Shown: positions 33,488-44,385, numbered from the stretch's first letter. The stretch is 64,000 bases of DNA from Undaria pinnatifida (GCA_012845835.1 JABAKD010000005.1:62001-126000), one strand, 5' to 3'. Translations and numbers: made by a program. Notes: a model not told the origin generated them from the sequence alone.

Positions 33488-33650
33488 CGAAATTGTATCA
33501 TATTATTGCGCACCCCCTGCTCGGAGCACGGGGGGCGGAGAGAGAGGCAGGCCCCCGGGGCTGCTCCAACAGCAACCCCACGCTATCGTCCGTAACCTTG
33601 AGTCAAGTTCCATCCCAGCTGGCAGTGTCGAACTTTCGACGGCAGCCTCC
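33488..33650 (-). repeat. B2 repeat, outer 3' end of the element
   Basis: Direct copy of 34547-34710. Both carry TTGTATCATATTATTGCGCA, GGCAGGCCCCCGGGGCTG, CTATCGTCCGTAACC and GGCAGCCTCC-like bases. It is taken as the outermost right terminus of the retroelement on the minus strand because homology stops at about 33488. Confidence 0.85.
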
Positions 33651-34309
33651 ACCTGAAAGGCTCAAAAACAAATGACCACATATTACTGCACTGTGGTACT
33701 CCGCACAAGCGCACAAACGACACATCTAACGCAAATATTGTGTACTAGAGGAACATCCATAATATGTACACGACGCCGATATACATATGCACTCCGCGAC
33801 CAAGAAGCACTATTACGGACAACTCTCTCTCCTGCAGCTTCAGATTGTGCTAAATACCGAGCCAAGTTTGGGACCAAACCACTGCGCTTGTTTAATAGTA
33901 CCCGTCATCACACAACATACTGCACAGCATAGATAGCGTAAATTCTATACGAGGACGAATGGACGCACCTCCAGCGTGGAGACCCGCGTGCATGTTCGCA
34001 AACCACGGTAAGCAAACCGACATCGCACGAACGCCTGCATTGCACAATGCAGCTTCCCGACGGAAAAGGGGCGCACCTCCGGCTTGGAGACGTGCACGCG
34101 CCACTCTGATGACATAAACAGGGACCCTGAGCACCACACATGAAATAAAAACCAAACGCGCGACCTACGACACCTGGGCGGCTGCACACCGCCGCATAGG
34201 TACATGTAGCTAACAGCAACGAACACTCTGCCCGCGTTGCTACGACCGCATCATCCCCCCTCCACTTACCCCCTCAACAGTACGGGCGGGTGGGTGGGAA
34301 ATCAACCAG
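33651..34309. other. Spacer between B2 and A2 repeats
   Basis: About 660 bp with no recognised gene. The minus frames at 33892-34226 are Cys/Arg-rich in several registers and show no domain. It may be an insertion into the 3' repeat block or part of the original element. Confidence 0.4.
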
Positions 34310-34532
34310 TCTAACACACCTTGAACCTGTCTCGCTGACGATGCTTCTCTCTTCTCTGGGGGCTTCGCTTGCTAGTCAGCAACCAAACAGACTGATCCAA
34401 GGTTCCCTTTGCTATACCAGGACAAGTACAGGTAACCACCCGCCATGACATCATTGGTCAACGTGCGATAACCCCAAACTTCTTCCGTACATACAAAACC
34501 CTTATTTTCTCGTGCCTCGATAATAATACGCT
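34310..34532 (-). repeat. A2 repeat of the tyrosine-recombinase element
   Basis: Direct copy of 39731-39954, about 223 bp long. Shared landmarks are CACACCTTGAACCTGTCTCG, GCTTGCTAGTCAGCAACCA, ATCCAAGGTTCCCTT, CAACGTGCGATAACCCCAAA and TGCCTCGATAATA. About one base in ten differs by eye. Confidence 0.88.
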
Positions 34533-34546
34533 TTGCGTTGTGCTCT

Positions 34547-34710
34547 CGAAGTTGTATCATATTATTGCGCACCCCCCCGGTCGGAGCACGGGAGGCGGTG
34601 AGAGGGGCAGGCCCCCGGGGCTGCTCCAACAGCAGCCCTACGCTATCGTCCGTAACCCTGAGTCAAGTTTCAGCCCAAGTAGCAATGTCGAGCTTTCGAC
34701 GCCAGCCTCC
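34547..34710 (-). repeat. B1 repeat of the tyrosine-recombinase element
   Basis: Direct copy of 33488-33650, lying 14 bp from A2. It follows directly after the recombinase coding remnant, as expected for the internal B1-A2 junction. Confidence 0.88.
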
Positions 34711-34843
34711 AACAATGGTATTTGGCTCAGCTTACGGACGCATTGCGTCCCTCCCCTACCCCTTTTGCTGTACCCCTAGGATGCGCGCGTCAAGATCCAA
34801 CTTCTCATTTCTATCCGCCGGGCACAAATAATATGGTTGCGCA

Positions 34844-35713
34844 CTAGCTGAGGTAGATACGTCGACTTCTACTCCTCAGCTTGGGAATGGGGTTCACTTG
34901 CCCCCAATCTAAACCCTGCCCCGGCTGGATCCCGTTACCCATCCCCTCCTGCGCCATTACATTTGCTACACGGCTGGCATCCTTTCCGCGGCTACGAACG
35001 TACGCCTTATATGCATCAGACGCCCACCGGCCCTCCCGTTGCAACGTCTGGGAAGCCCCCCTGCTGACAAGAGCGTTGCGCCCCCAATCCTAAGGGAGTA
35101 CAAAGCGTACACATCCGCCCGTATGCCCGCCAACGCAACCACTTCTCGCAGGGCTACCGTCGTTTGTTGCTTTGTCCACATAGAACATCTTCCACCACCT
35201 CTACCATACGCCACCAATGGAGCCGACGAGGGCAAAGCAAATAACAAGACATCGACTCGAGCATAAGATCGACAGCACCGCCACCGGCCCCCACGGGCCT
35301 CGGTGAACCCGCCCGAACTCGCAGAGCAACTGCCCCCTTGCGCAACTGGTCGCCTTAGACCCACGAAATCGAACCTCGACGCGGTCAGCCCTCGACCATT
35401 GCGCCACCCCCAACTGTACCCGACCGCGAAAGAAAGCCACGTCTGCCCGCCGTAAACAATACGTTTCGTGGATACGCGACCGGGTTTCCGCGAACATTTC
35501 GGACGCGCGGGTCAAAAAACAAAACGACGCACACAACGCAAGCCACAACACGCGCCCCTCGTTACGCCAAGCAGGGATCAAAGTTTCGCCAGCAAGCAAC
35601 ATAGCCCACGACACGGGCCGACGCACGGTCGCCTGATTACCCACTTCGGCATGCGAGCGCGCCGCACCTTTTCGGGCGCTTGCGATGCCGGGGCGAGTGG
35701 TGTCGAACTCCAA
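34844..35713 (-). pseudogene. Tyrosine recombinase remnant of the DIRS-like element
   Basis: Three minus-strand frames cover one recombinase. Frame 35713-35201 holds the box I region FCFLTRASEMFAE with its arginine. Frame 35364-34966 holds box II, YSLRIGGATLLSAGG, where the usual catalytic His of H-x-x-R is Tyr (codon TAC). Frame 35044-34844 holds GRWASDAYKAYVRSRG with the candidate nucleophilic tyrosine. At least two frameshifts (near 35330 and 35050) separate them. In the DIRS order this enzyme integrates a circular DNA copy, replacing the DDE integrase. The copy cannot make an active enzyme. Confidence 0.85.
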
Positions 35714-35832
35714 ACCGCGTGGAATGCGATGAAAACACTTGATGGCCGACAGATGGCTTTCGATGGTCGACGACCGCAGTGTCTTGGTAGCAAACGCGTA
35801 CGCTACTTACTCCACCAAATGTCACGCGTTGG

Positions 35833-36652
35833 TCATATCGTTAATGCGGCATCAAGAAAGACCGGAAGATCAGAACGTACCCGAAGGTCTACCCATGCTC
35901 CAAAATTCCCCAAAATAAGCTCGTTCAGTAGAGGCCGCAACGGCGTGTCGCATGCGTCTGAGGCTAACACCGAAGTACATAGAGAAATGCCGATGGTCCC
36001 CAGTTCCCGAACCTGCCACGGGATATTGGGACGAACGGCGCACAAATTATCAAGAACGGAGCCGCGATCCCAGCGAGAGATACCGTCGGCGGCAGCGTTG
36101 TGGATACCACGCATATGCGTTGCCTCGAAATGCCATCCGGATGACACTTCGAGAACACCGAGGAGACGCATGAGGTCACCGAAACGCGGTTCCAGCCCCC
36201 CCCCGGCACCGCCGCACCCAATGCACGGCGGTTTCGTTGTCTCTTCGCAACAACGCACAATCTCCCGTCGCTGACGGCTGATCGGCACACGAAGGCACTA
36301 GGACAAATGCCGACACAACCATGCCCAACAGTTCAAGCACGTTGATAGATAAGTCGTTTACCCCGCGGACGGACTTACTCGATCCGCAAAACCGTTACTG
36401 TTCATGGGCTGTGAGATCATAGCGATAGCAAACACCGATTTCAAGACAAAATCCCCCGACGGCGGTTTTTGAGGCGTCCGAGAACAACGTACGTTGTACA
36501 GGGCGCTCCCGCAAATTATACATTGGCACCGACAGCACCCCGCCGCGCGCGTCAACACCTTTGTCAACACCTTTGTCAACAAACCATCGCCAGAACTCGA
36601 GATCCGCATGGAACTTGGGCCCAAGGGCAACACGCCGCCCCGGATTGGCCAT
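35833..36652 (-). pseudogene. RNase H domain remnant of the DIRS-like element
   Basis: Frame 36652-36395 holds GPKFHADLEFWRWFVDKGVD, then RPVQRTLFSDASKTAVGGFC. The FSDAS Asp is the first RNase H catalytic position. Another frame, 36288-35833, contains RFGDLMRLLGVLEVSSGWHF and HMRGIHNAAADGISRWDR, where N-x-x-AD matches the C-terminal RNase H motif. A 12-bp tandem duplication gives VDKGVDKGVD. A frameshift lies between the two pieces, near 36300-36390. Confidence 0.8.
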
Positions 36653-36917
36653 TCAGCCAGCAAAGTTATCACCGGCAGCCATGCGCGGCATCCCAACCGA
36701 AGCCAACAAACGATGCACGAAGAAGGCCGGGACGAATGGCAAAAGAGATGTGCATGATGAAACCCGCCAGCTGCGACACCTGCTTCGCTGAAGCACAGGT
36801 GCGAGTCGGGGGTCACTCCGTTGAAAGCAGTTGCAGCTTGAGGCGCTTATGTGGCGGCGCCGTCACCGTAAGCGCCTCTGTGTCCACCAACCAGCCCGGC
36901 ACTTCGAGACGCGTGTC

Positions 36918-37735
36918 TCAGTTAGTGATTTTGCTGGCGGACAACAGAGGAGGGTCGGACGCACCACGAACGCCCAACAAAGGAAAGTCGTCCGACGCCC
37001 ACGACCGCACAGCCCGCCAACAGCGACGGGCGTCCGGCCACCACTGAACCTCGACAAGAATGCCGTCGTCTACGTAGTACCGCACGAGAAAACGACTCCC
37101 GGCGTAGCAGCCGCTACCGGAAACGGTGAAACAGTCCGAAGGAGGGACGTAACCGAACCCCCCCCGCGGCGGGGCAAGACGCACATGTTCGACGGCAGCC
37201 GCCCCTTGTGGGGAAACAGCCGCATCTTCAAACGTAGAGTGGGTGTGGGAATGTCCAAGCACAGAAGCCATCAGCCCCCAGAACCCAGGACGATTACGCG
37301 ACATGAATTGCAAGCGGAGATCCACAACTACGTGTTCGCCCATCGCGTACGAGAAACCCGGCGCCCCTACCGGGTCAACCAAGCCTTGACGATAGGCGTC
37401 TTTCACGTCAACGCGGCAATGGACGATTTTAGCTGCAGGACCGTGCATCAACCAAATTCATCCCGAATTATATGACCGAGCTCGCAGGAGGGGGCGGAGG
37501 AAGAATCGCTATTGTCGTTAACGCTGGAATGGCCGCCCGCGCGCGCAAACTTGAGATCGTGAATGATGCGAAACTTTGGCTTAAGCATGACGGCCAAGGA
37601 AAACACGTGAACCCGGAATATCGGACGCGGAACTGAGTTTAAATACCAAAGCCCGACCGTGCAGAACGTCAGCACAAATCTTTCGGTGAACAGCAACGGC
37701 ATGGGGAGCGACGCTCGGGTGGTTACCGTGTGCAA
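36918..37735 (-). pseudogene. Reverse transcriptase remnant of the DIRS-like element
   Basis: The fingers part in frame 37735-37448 has LKPKFRIIHDLKFARAGGHS. The palm in frame 37451-36918 has CRVDVKDAYRQGLVDPVG (motif A Asp), FWGLMASVLGH, and RYYVDDGILVEVQW, where YVDD is the catalytic motif C. It ends PLLSASKITN. The two parts meet at a frameshift near 37450. It primes and copies the element's RNA in functional relatives; here it is broken. Confidence 0.85.
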
Positions 37736-37987
37736 CCTCAGCAGTCAGATCACCCCCCCCGCGCAACACACACCGGTGTGCCCGGTGCAGAACGCGGAGC
37801 AACTGGTCAACACGAGGGAAGTTCTTGACGGTACCAAACCAATGACGAACGAGGTATGATGAGGATGAACGTGTGGGGCAATGCGAGCAGATTCGACAGC
37901 GGACGTAAAAAATTTAACACTGTCTGAACAGGCACGCAAATAAGACGACCCCGCGCTTGCAATCACATCGATATTCGCCGAACATGT

Positions 37988-38482
37988 TTACGAGACCGAC
38001 CGCACTACGCTATCCTGCGCGGCGCGCCACGCCTCAACCGCCGAATCTAACTGTGCGCGCGCGCCCTCGCCGTCGGTCGAGCCGTGTTCGCAACCCGAGT
38101 CAAAATCCGAACGTCGCACACGTTCGCTACGGCTAACTGTATCTCCGCGCGTGACCGATAAGGCAGTATCTACAATGCGCGACGAGACTAGCGTACACGC
38201 ACGCGCGCGCTCCCCATGGTCACCTCTATTCGCGAAAACGACGGATCCCGGAGCAACGGGTACACGCTCGCGCCTAACGCCGCCTTCGCCCGCCATCGCC
38301 TCCAACGCACGCCCCCGTAACCCGCCCGTGACTCCGCGGACTGCCGGTACGGTCGGCGTTCCGCCAACGTCGACAGTCGATGCAACCTCCCCACCAACCG
38401 CCAACGCAGCAGCCGCGCCCCCCGAGGTTGGACCCAACACGCGGCCGCCACTCTCAATTGTTGATACAGCCACTACATCCAC
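37988..38482 (-). pseudogene. Ala/Val/Gly-rich ORF between gag-like and RT parts
   Basis: A 164-codon minus-strand frame starts at ATG 38482. It is low-complexity Ala/Gly/Val/Arg-rich at the start and ends with a segment containing RAQLDSAVEAWRAAQDSVV. It lies between the gag-like ORF and RT in the element and may be the N-terminal extension of the pol ORF. No domain is recognised. Confidence 0.45.
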
Positions 38483-38541
38483 CGTCGGCGCCTCAGCTGC
38501 GCCTCAAAGGTTGGCCCCACCTGGCGGCAAGACCCGTGTCT

Positions 38542-39593
38542 TCATCCAGAACCAGAACCAGCGCCTCTACCCCCTCGCCCCCCTCTGTTGCTCGCTGCGG
38601 GGAGGACCGCCCGCAGCGACAACGCCCGCGACCCTCTGCCCGCCGCCGTCACGTTTCCACCGCCTTCCTCTCCGCGAGCAGGTGGAGATGGCGAGGATGC
38701 CAAGGCCGCGCAGGCCTCGTGCAGGAACATACACGGAGACCAGTTGCATTTACCGGTGGGCGCGAACATTCGGCAGGCCTGGGGGAGACTTGAATTGACC
38801 TTTCCCCTGGACCCTGTCGACCCAACAGGGGAAGCGGTGGCCTTCCGCTCGGTGGACCTGTCTGCGTCGGAACCGATGCTGCTGAGTGCGAGCCGGAGCA
38901 CCTCCTCCCCGCCGCGGCAAAAGTCGAGAGTGCGTACGAAGGCGGGCATGGGTGGGGGGTCGAACACCGTACCAGCTAGGGGAGGGACAACAGCAGGGGA
39001 AGACCGCTGCGCGGCCCGCATGAGCTCACTCACGCACAATACGATGTCTCGGTTGACCATATCACACAGCACTGCATGCGCGTCTGGGACGGACAGCATA
39101 CGGTAGTTGCTAAAGGTGTGCGCACGCAAGCCCACGACCCCCACCGTAAACGCGTCGCCGAGGGCGTTGACCGGCGCCAGACAGGGGAGATCGTCGGCGA
39201 CCCCGGACGAGAGACCCACAGAAACAATCGATGCCGTTCCTGAGCGTCGCCGTCGTCTCGGGAGGCTACCCGACCAGAGTTGTTCACCACGAACTGTCGA
39301 ACGATGATGTCCATATTAACTACCTGATCAACTAAAGCAGCCGCTGCCTCGCGGGAGGTAGAGGCGGATGCCGATACCTCGGCAAAGTTGTCGTCAAGGC
39401 GCTCATGGACCCGCGCGAATTCAACCTGTCGGGCCCACGTGGGCCAGCCGTCTGAAGGCAAGGCCGCACCGACCGCTGGCGGCCCGGAGGAGGACCCCGA
39501 GCCCGCGAGAGCTGCGGCGGCCCGGGCACCCAGAGTAGTCTCCGCCTCAGCACTGGCGGCGGCAGGCGCCGCGGCACCCGGCGAATCACCCAT
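38542..39593 (-). pseudogene. Gag-like ORF of the DIRS-like element, with CCCH-type motif
   Basis: It starts at ATG 39593 with an Ala-rich N-terminus, then WPTWARQVEFARVHERLDDN and ALVDQVVNMDIIVRQFV. The sensible frame shifts near 39230 and continues as NALGDAFTVGVVGLRAHTFS and MVNRDIVLCVSELMRAAQ. Near the end (about 38725-38785) lies CRMFAPTGKCNWSPCMFLHE, spaced C-x8-C-x4-C-x3-H. This is one residue short of the common CCCH zinc finger and suggests RNA binding. It ends in a Gly/Arg-rich tail. It is first in the element, as gag should be. Confidence 0.65.
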
Positions 39594-39730
39594 CGTCGAA
39601 GCGATAGCCCGCAGCGCTCGCCACAGCAGCAGTCACAGCGAATTATCACCACGGCAGTCACCACAGCAGTCCCAGCGAAGTCTCACAGCAGCAGGCGCAG
39701 CGAAGCTCACTTACAGCAGAAATCAGCGAG

Positions 39731-39954
39731 TCTATCACACCTTGAACCTGTCTCGCTGACAATGCTGCTCTCTTCTCTGCGTGCTTGGCTTGCTAGTCAG
39801 CAACCACACAGAATGATCCAAGGTTCCCTTCGCTATACCAGAACTAGTACAAGTAACCACCCGCGTTGATCTCATTGATCAACGTGCGATAACCCCAAAC
39901 TCCTTCCGTATATATAGAGCCCTTATTTTTTCATGCCTCGATAATAGTACGCTT
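39731..39954 (-). repeat. A1 repeat, 5' end of the tyrosine-recombinase element
   Basis: Direct copy of 34310-34532. It is outermost on the 5' side of the gag-like ORF and so probably holds the promoter and RNA start, by analogy with other DIRS-order elements. Confidence 0.88.
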
Positions 39955-40930
39955 CTTACCAAAACAGCCGACCTCACGCTTGCAAAATTCAATAATGAGT
40001 AACAACATTATGACTGGTGTCCCAAATTATGCTGTCTTTTACTGCCTAGTACGTACCCATGAAATATAGCCGTGAAACGGATGAACTAATATTTTTGTAT
40101 TTCCGTTACGTACACAGGCGGTGCCGGGGGATCTGCCAACATTTGCAGGAAGGAATAGCCTGCCAACACAAAAAACGCCTGCAGAACCTACTCTACAGAA
40201 CCAGATTTCAATTGATTGGACAAGGTGCGCGCTGTGATCGCGCCGGTCTCTCAGCGAGAGAAGAGAGACCGCAAGCGGGACGGCGCGCAGCGCAGACACC
40301 AGACAAATGACACCACAGCCGGCTCCTCAGCACCATGCTGGTGTGGCGGCTGCGTACGCTTTGGTATGTCTAATTGCGGCTCTCCTAGCCTACGACCACC
40401 AGGCTCGTTTCCGTGGTCCCGAGCCAAGGCGCCTCCCTGCAGCGGCATTTGTAGTGTGACTAATTAGTGTTTCGTCTCTTGGAGCCTGCCATTTGTCGAT
40501 GCGACGAAGGGGGTAGTTAGGGCGGAGGGAGCGGTAGGGGCATCGGAGGCAGCAGCGGCGGAGATCGTGACGGTGGAGGTAGCGATGGAAGTAGCGGTGG
40601 AAGCAGCGATGATGGACCCGGTCGGGAGAGCAAACCACAACAAATTTCAACTTCATCTACTTTGACAACATCGAACTAGGGCGGCGTCTATTCATCGACA
40701 CCACGAGCACTATTCTGTCAAAGCCAGCAGAAAGCGCGTTAAGGGGGGGAGCAAGCGGGTGGGGTAGTTTCCTCACAGCCTTTTACCTACGCTATACAAT
40801 GCAGGATGTGAGTGGGTCTATCGTAGACTTCTGTTTGTTCCTGCTGCTGTACGGACGGATCTTATACCTGGTACCATGTTTAAGCATTACAGGACACCAG
40901 ATAAGAAACATGCATACCTGGTGCTTGCGG
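39955..40930. other. No confident gene; small Gly/Ser-coding repeat
   Basis: Bases 40555-40620 are short imperfect GGAGGTAGCGATGGAAGTAG-type repeats, which give Gly/Ser- or Val/Glu-rich strings. No domain is recognised elsewhere in the stretch. Confidence 0.4.
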
Positions 40931-41645
40931 TAAGCTGGCTTTCTTATTTGTGTAGGGGTACGTTCTACACTGACTTCAGTATTACAGCTCCCGAGCTTCT
41001 CATTTGCCTGAAAATGTCAAGTTGGCCTTCTTATTGCTGCACCTCCAGACTGATATTACAGGTAGGTGTCTTGTACTCCTGTAGTGCTGCTGTAGACTAT
41101 ATCGTAAGGCACGGAAATACTGACCTACAGCAGTAGGCTGGCTTTCGTATTTGGCAGAGGGTTTGTTCTGACAGGTAACTTCAGTATATTGACTCCCGAG
41201 TTTCTCATTCCGGTAGCTCAATATCACCCTGGCTTTCGTATTACCAGGTTTACTTTTTCGTGCCCTGTACTGCTCTACATCAGCAGTTTGTGTGCGGCAA
41301 TGATATTTGGATACGAGGTACGAGTCGTACCAGGTCATTGTAGGCTACTGCTATTGCTGCTTGTGCGCTGCTGGTTGCATTCGAATCTACAAGGCATCAA
41401 GCATGATAGCTTTGAGAATGCGATACCTGATACCTGGTACGAAGTAAATACCATACCTGACCTCTGATTAATCGCGTGCCAGATACCAGATGCATTGGTA
41501 CAGTACACCTAAAGATGCCAGGTACATAAAATAGTGACCTAGTCTGGCTTTCTTACTCGAGAGAGGGTGCACTCTACCTTATTGTACATTAACTTCAGTA
41601 TAACGTATCCCGAGTTTCATATTTTTGTGCAAATAACAGCCTGGC
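40930..41645. repeat. Degenerate ~205-bp tandem repeat
   Basis: A segment starting CTGGCTTTCTTATTTG or a variant, followed about 45-60 bp later by ACTTCAGTAT and then by CCCGAG(C/T)TTCTCAT, occurs near 40932, 41137 and 41540. The last interval is about twice the first, which implies a fourth, more eroded unit between. Frames across it are short. Confidence 0.65.
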
Positions 41646-42106
41646 TGATTACCTTATCTATTTTGAAGCTAATGCTTCTGCTGAAGCTTGTTTGCTGTCG
41701 CAGCTTGTACGCTCGTGCACGTGATGTGTAGCTCTGAGCATGTGATGACTGGTACAGGATAACTGGCACCTGGTACAATTGTTGCAGTCGGGTTTTCTTC
41801 GTTCGGGAGTTCGCAGCTGGCACAAGGCGTATTCAATTCGAAAATTGTCGCGTGCGTTTACCAAGATGAAAAACCAGCGTGACTTGGTATCAGGACATGA
41901 TGGTAGACTTAGCGTCAACACCAAGTCAGACGCGACGTAAACACCGTGGACGCGCTGACTCACGCGAAAGCTTGTTGGGTGCAGACGCCATCTCTTTCGC
42001 TGGCGGGTGTAGTGTCTAGTTTGCATGGGAAAGCGTTGCCCACAGACCCGACCTTCTGCTTGTCTCGCCGAAGTTCTCCCCTCAACGCCCATCTAGTGAC
42101 ACTACT

Positions 42107-43704
42107 CTAGTCCACCTCAGCTGCCCTAGCGCGACCCCTCTCTTCCCACTCCCGCAAGACGCGGGACCTTTCCTGGGCTGCCGCTCGCATCCGCCCCTCC
42201 GCTGCCGCGTAGGAGGTGGCGGGTTTCGCCTGTGCCGCCTCGGCCGTAGCGAGCGTCTGGGTATGGGCACGGGTCGCCTCTTCTTGAGCAACGGAGACCT
42301 TTCGGGCGGCGTTGGAAAGCACCTATTCCTGGCCAGCACCTGTCCCTAGACGGAGGCAGAGGCCATGCCGGACGTCGGCCGGGATACTCTGCCAGTGGTC
42401 CTCAGTGAGGGTACCCTGGATTATGGGGGGCAATGCCGGGGGGCGGTGGGATCTCCGATTGGAGGGGCGGCATCTCCACATGGCCCCGGCGGGCCGGTCA
42501 AGATGGCTCCAGCTCCTCGAACAGCAGGGAGCCCGTCCTCGTGGGGGGCTGGACGGTGGCCGGACAACCCCGTCCCCTCTTTCGGGGTAGGGAAGGGCGT
42601 CGTCGTCCGTGTCGTCACGCGGGGGAAGTGTGTTGTCAACTACGCCGTCCGATAGGTAGGGCAATGCGCTCCCCTCGTCCTCGGAGAGCTCGCAGCGAGC
42701 GTCGCGGCGCCGTCGGTACGTGTCGCTTCCCCGATCCTCGTCCGATCCCGTAGACATCTGGGGAGGGGGGGGGGGGGTAGGGGGGCGAGGGCAGACGGGG
42801 GTGCGGCGGTGAGTGGGAACCAGGCGCAGTAAGATCGTGAGACGTCGTGGTACAAGGAGCGGCGAGCTCTACATGAGCACTGTGAGTACCAAAGGCGTGC
42901 GTATCGGCACAGGCGGCGTCGCTCCCTACCCTAGCAGCAGTACGAAGCTTAATCTCAACGCCGACTGCACTCGCAGTAACCCCAGCAGCGCTGTGGGGTG
43001 CTGGAGCAAAAATACTTGGGCTCGAAAAGACGGCCACAGCCTCGTATACCGCAGTGCCTGTGCTAGCCACGGCGGGAGCAACAACAATGCGGGGCGCTGA
43101 CGCAAGAACATCTGCTCTCACAAAGGCGACGGCACGCTCATGGACAGCAGTGCGTACGCTCGCTATAGCAGCAACAACGCTGCGAGGCGCCGACGCCGAA
43201 GCATCTCTGGTCGCAACGGCGACGGGAGGCTCATGTACCGCAATGCGTGCGCTCGCTACAGCAGTAGCAACAGCACTGCCAGGCGTTGACGCCGACATAT
43301 TTACGGTCGCAACAGCGACGGCAGGCTTATGTACAGTGCCTGGTAGAGGGTACGCTCGCCACAGCAGTACCAACAGCATTGTGAGGCGCTGACGGCGAAG
43401 CTTCTGCGGTCGCCACATCGGTAGCAGGCTCGTGTACAGCAGTGGGCACGCTCGCCACAGCGGTACAAAAAATATTGCGAGGCGCTGAGGCCGAAGCATC
43501 GGCGGTCGCAACAACGGTGGCAGGTTCACGCAGAGCCGTGTCTACGCTCGCCAACGCAGAAGGTGATGCAGCCGCTTCTGTTGCTGCTTGGCGCCTGAGA
43601 CGACTAGCGCTCTGGGCCTAGGGCTCGCTCAGTGGGGGGGCAGCCTCGCTAGCTGAACACGTACTACCAGTAGAGCTTAGGCCAAGACAACCACTCGTAG
43701 AATG
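42107..43704 (-). pseudogene. Broken gene with 32-residue Ala/Val-rich repeats, acidic and coiled-coil parts
   Basis: It begins at ATG 43704, where MHSTSGCLGL opens a Ser-rich start. About six repeats of roughly 32 residues (units like ASVRTAVHERAVAFVRADVL) follow. Next comes a Pro-rich stretch, then an acidic segment with LSEDEGSALPYLSDGVVDNT, then QGTLTEDHWQSIPADVRHG. It ends in an Ala/Glu/Arg-rich, probably coiled-coil tail containing AQEEATRAHTQTLATAEAAQ. It needs two frame changes, near 43340 and at a homopolymer near 42761-42779. It also has two in-frame TAG codons, at 43618-43620 and 42323-42325. I do not recognise the family. A gag-like ORF1 or a low-complexity cell protein are both possible. 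Confidence 0.5.
42985..43565 (-). repeat. ~96-bp coding tandem repeat
   Basis: A GC-rich unit with CTCGCYACAGCAGT at the start, GAGGCGCTGACGCCGAAGC inside and GTCGCAACGGCGACGGSAGG later recurs at about 43061, 43155, 43250, 43352, 43448 and 43543. Spacing near 96 bp (32 codons) keeps the minus-strand frame, apart from one longer, frame-breaking unit near 43335. Confidence 0.8.
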
Positions 43705-43865
43705 CATCTGTCCGTAGCGTGGGCATTGTGCTGTCTTGATCAGGTGATGGTCAGACCCACCTCGATCACCCCTTTTTGCTCACCATCAGCTCTCATCTGA
43801 TGAGCAAGTCAACCACCATTTAACATATCGGCTTGGGGTCGCCGACCAACATCATCATCTTATCT

Positions 43866-44385
43866 TCTGCATTGTGAGCTCTGCTCTTACAGGCTCACCA
43901 AACTGTGGCCTTGGTTTGCCTCAAATCGTATGTGCCATGTCTTCATCGGGTCATCCGAAAGCGAGCCTTCGAGCGTACACCAGCTACGAGCTGATACACG
44001 CCGCATGTCATCCCGCATATACGAGGGCAAAGGCAACCTTTCCTTTCCTTTCCGATCTTGCATCACATTCTTCAGAACCCCTGTCGTTTGTTGTGCTCAA
44101 TTTTTTCTTCATAGTTTATTTTTTCTTTTTTTTCCTCGTTTTGTTTGGCCTGGCTTGTTTTGTTGTGTTCTCGCACCCGGTGTGTGTGTGTGTTCTTCAC
44201 ATACCCGGTACGCTGCTAGCACGTCACTTTTTTTACCTTATTGCGACTGTTTGGTTTACTCTATTTCGCAGTCGCCTGTGACCACAAATTCTATGTCCCT
44301 CTAGGATGAATCAGGACGGACTCTTGGTGTACTGACTGTGTTGGGTAGAAAGCACGCTGTAATGTGAAGATGACGACAAGAACGG
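43866..44385 (+). repeat. Diverged LINE-like 3' end
   Basis: From about 44279 the order GTGACCACA, CTAGGATGAATCAGGACGG, TTGGTGTACTGACTG, GTAGAAAG and AATGTGAAGA parallels the LINE 3' end at 32920-33020, with many substitutions. Upstream is a T-rich stretch like that in the LINE 3' region. The (AC)n tail is absent. This is a related but older or different subfamily. Confidence 0.5.

Larger units (their letters stand above)
33488..39954 (-). mobile_element. Decayed tyrosine-recombinase retrotransposon (DIRS/Ngaro/PAT-like)
   Basis: Read on the minus strand, the order is A1 repeat (39954-39731), gag-like ORF, a second ORF, RT, RNase H, tyrosine recombinase, B1 repeat (34710-34547), A2 repeat (34532-34310), a ~660-bp spacer, and B2 repeat (33650-33488). 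A1 and A2 are direct copies, as are B1 and B2. This A1-ORFs-B1-A2-B2 arrangement is the split-direct-repeat structure known for Ngaro and PAT members of the DIRS order. All ORFs are broken by frameshifts, so the copy is dead. The spacer between A2 and B2 is unexpected. Confidence 0.85.

Noticed and set aside
35468-36274. 268-codon plus-strand frame
   Set aside because: It lies antisense to the recombinase and RNase H remnants, which have the recognisable motifs.
36831-37475. 214-codon plus-strand frame
   Set aside because: Antisense to the reverse transcriptase with its YVDD motif on the minus strand.
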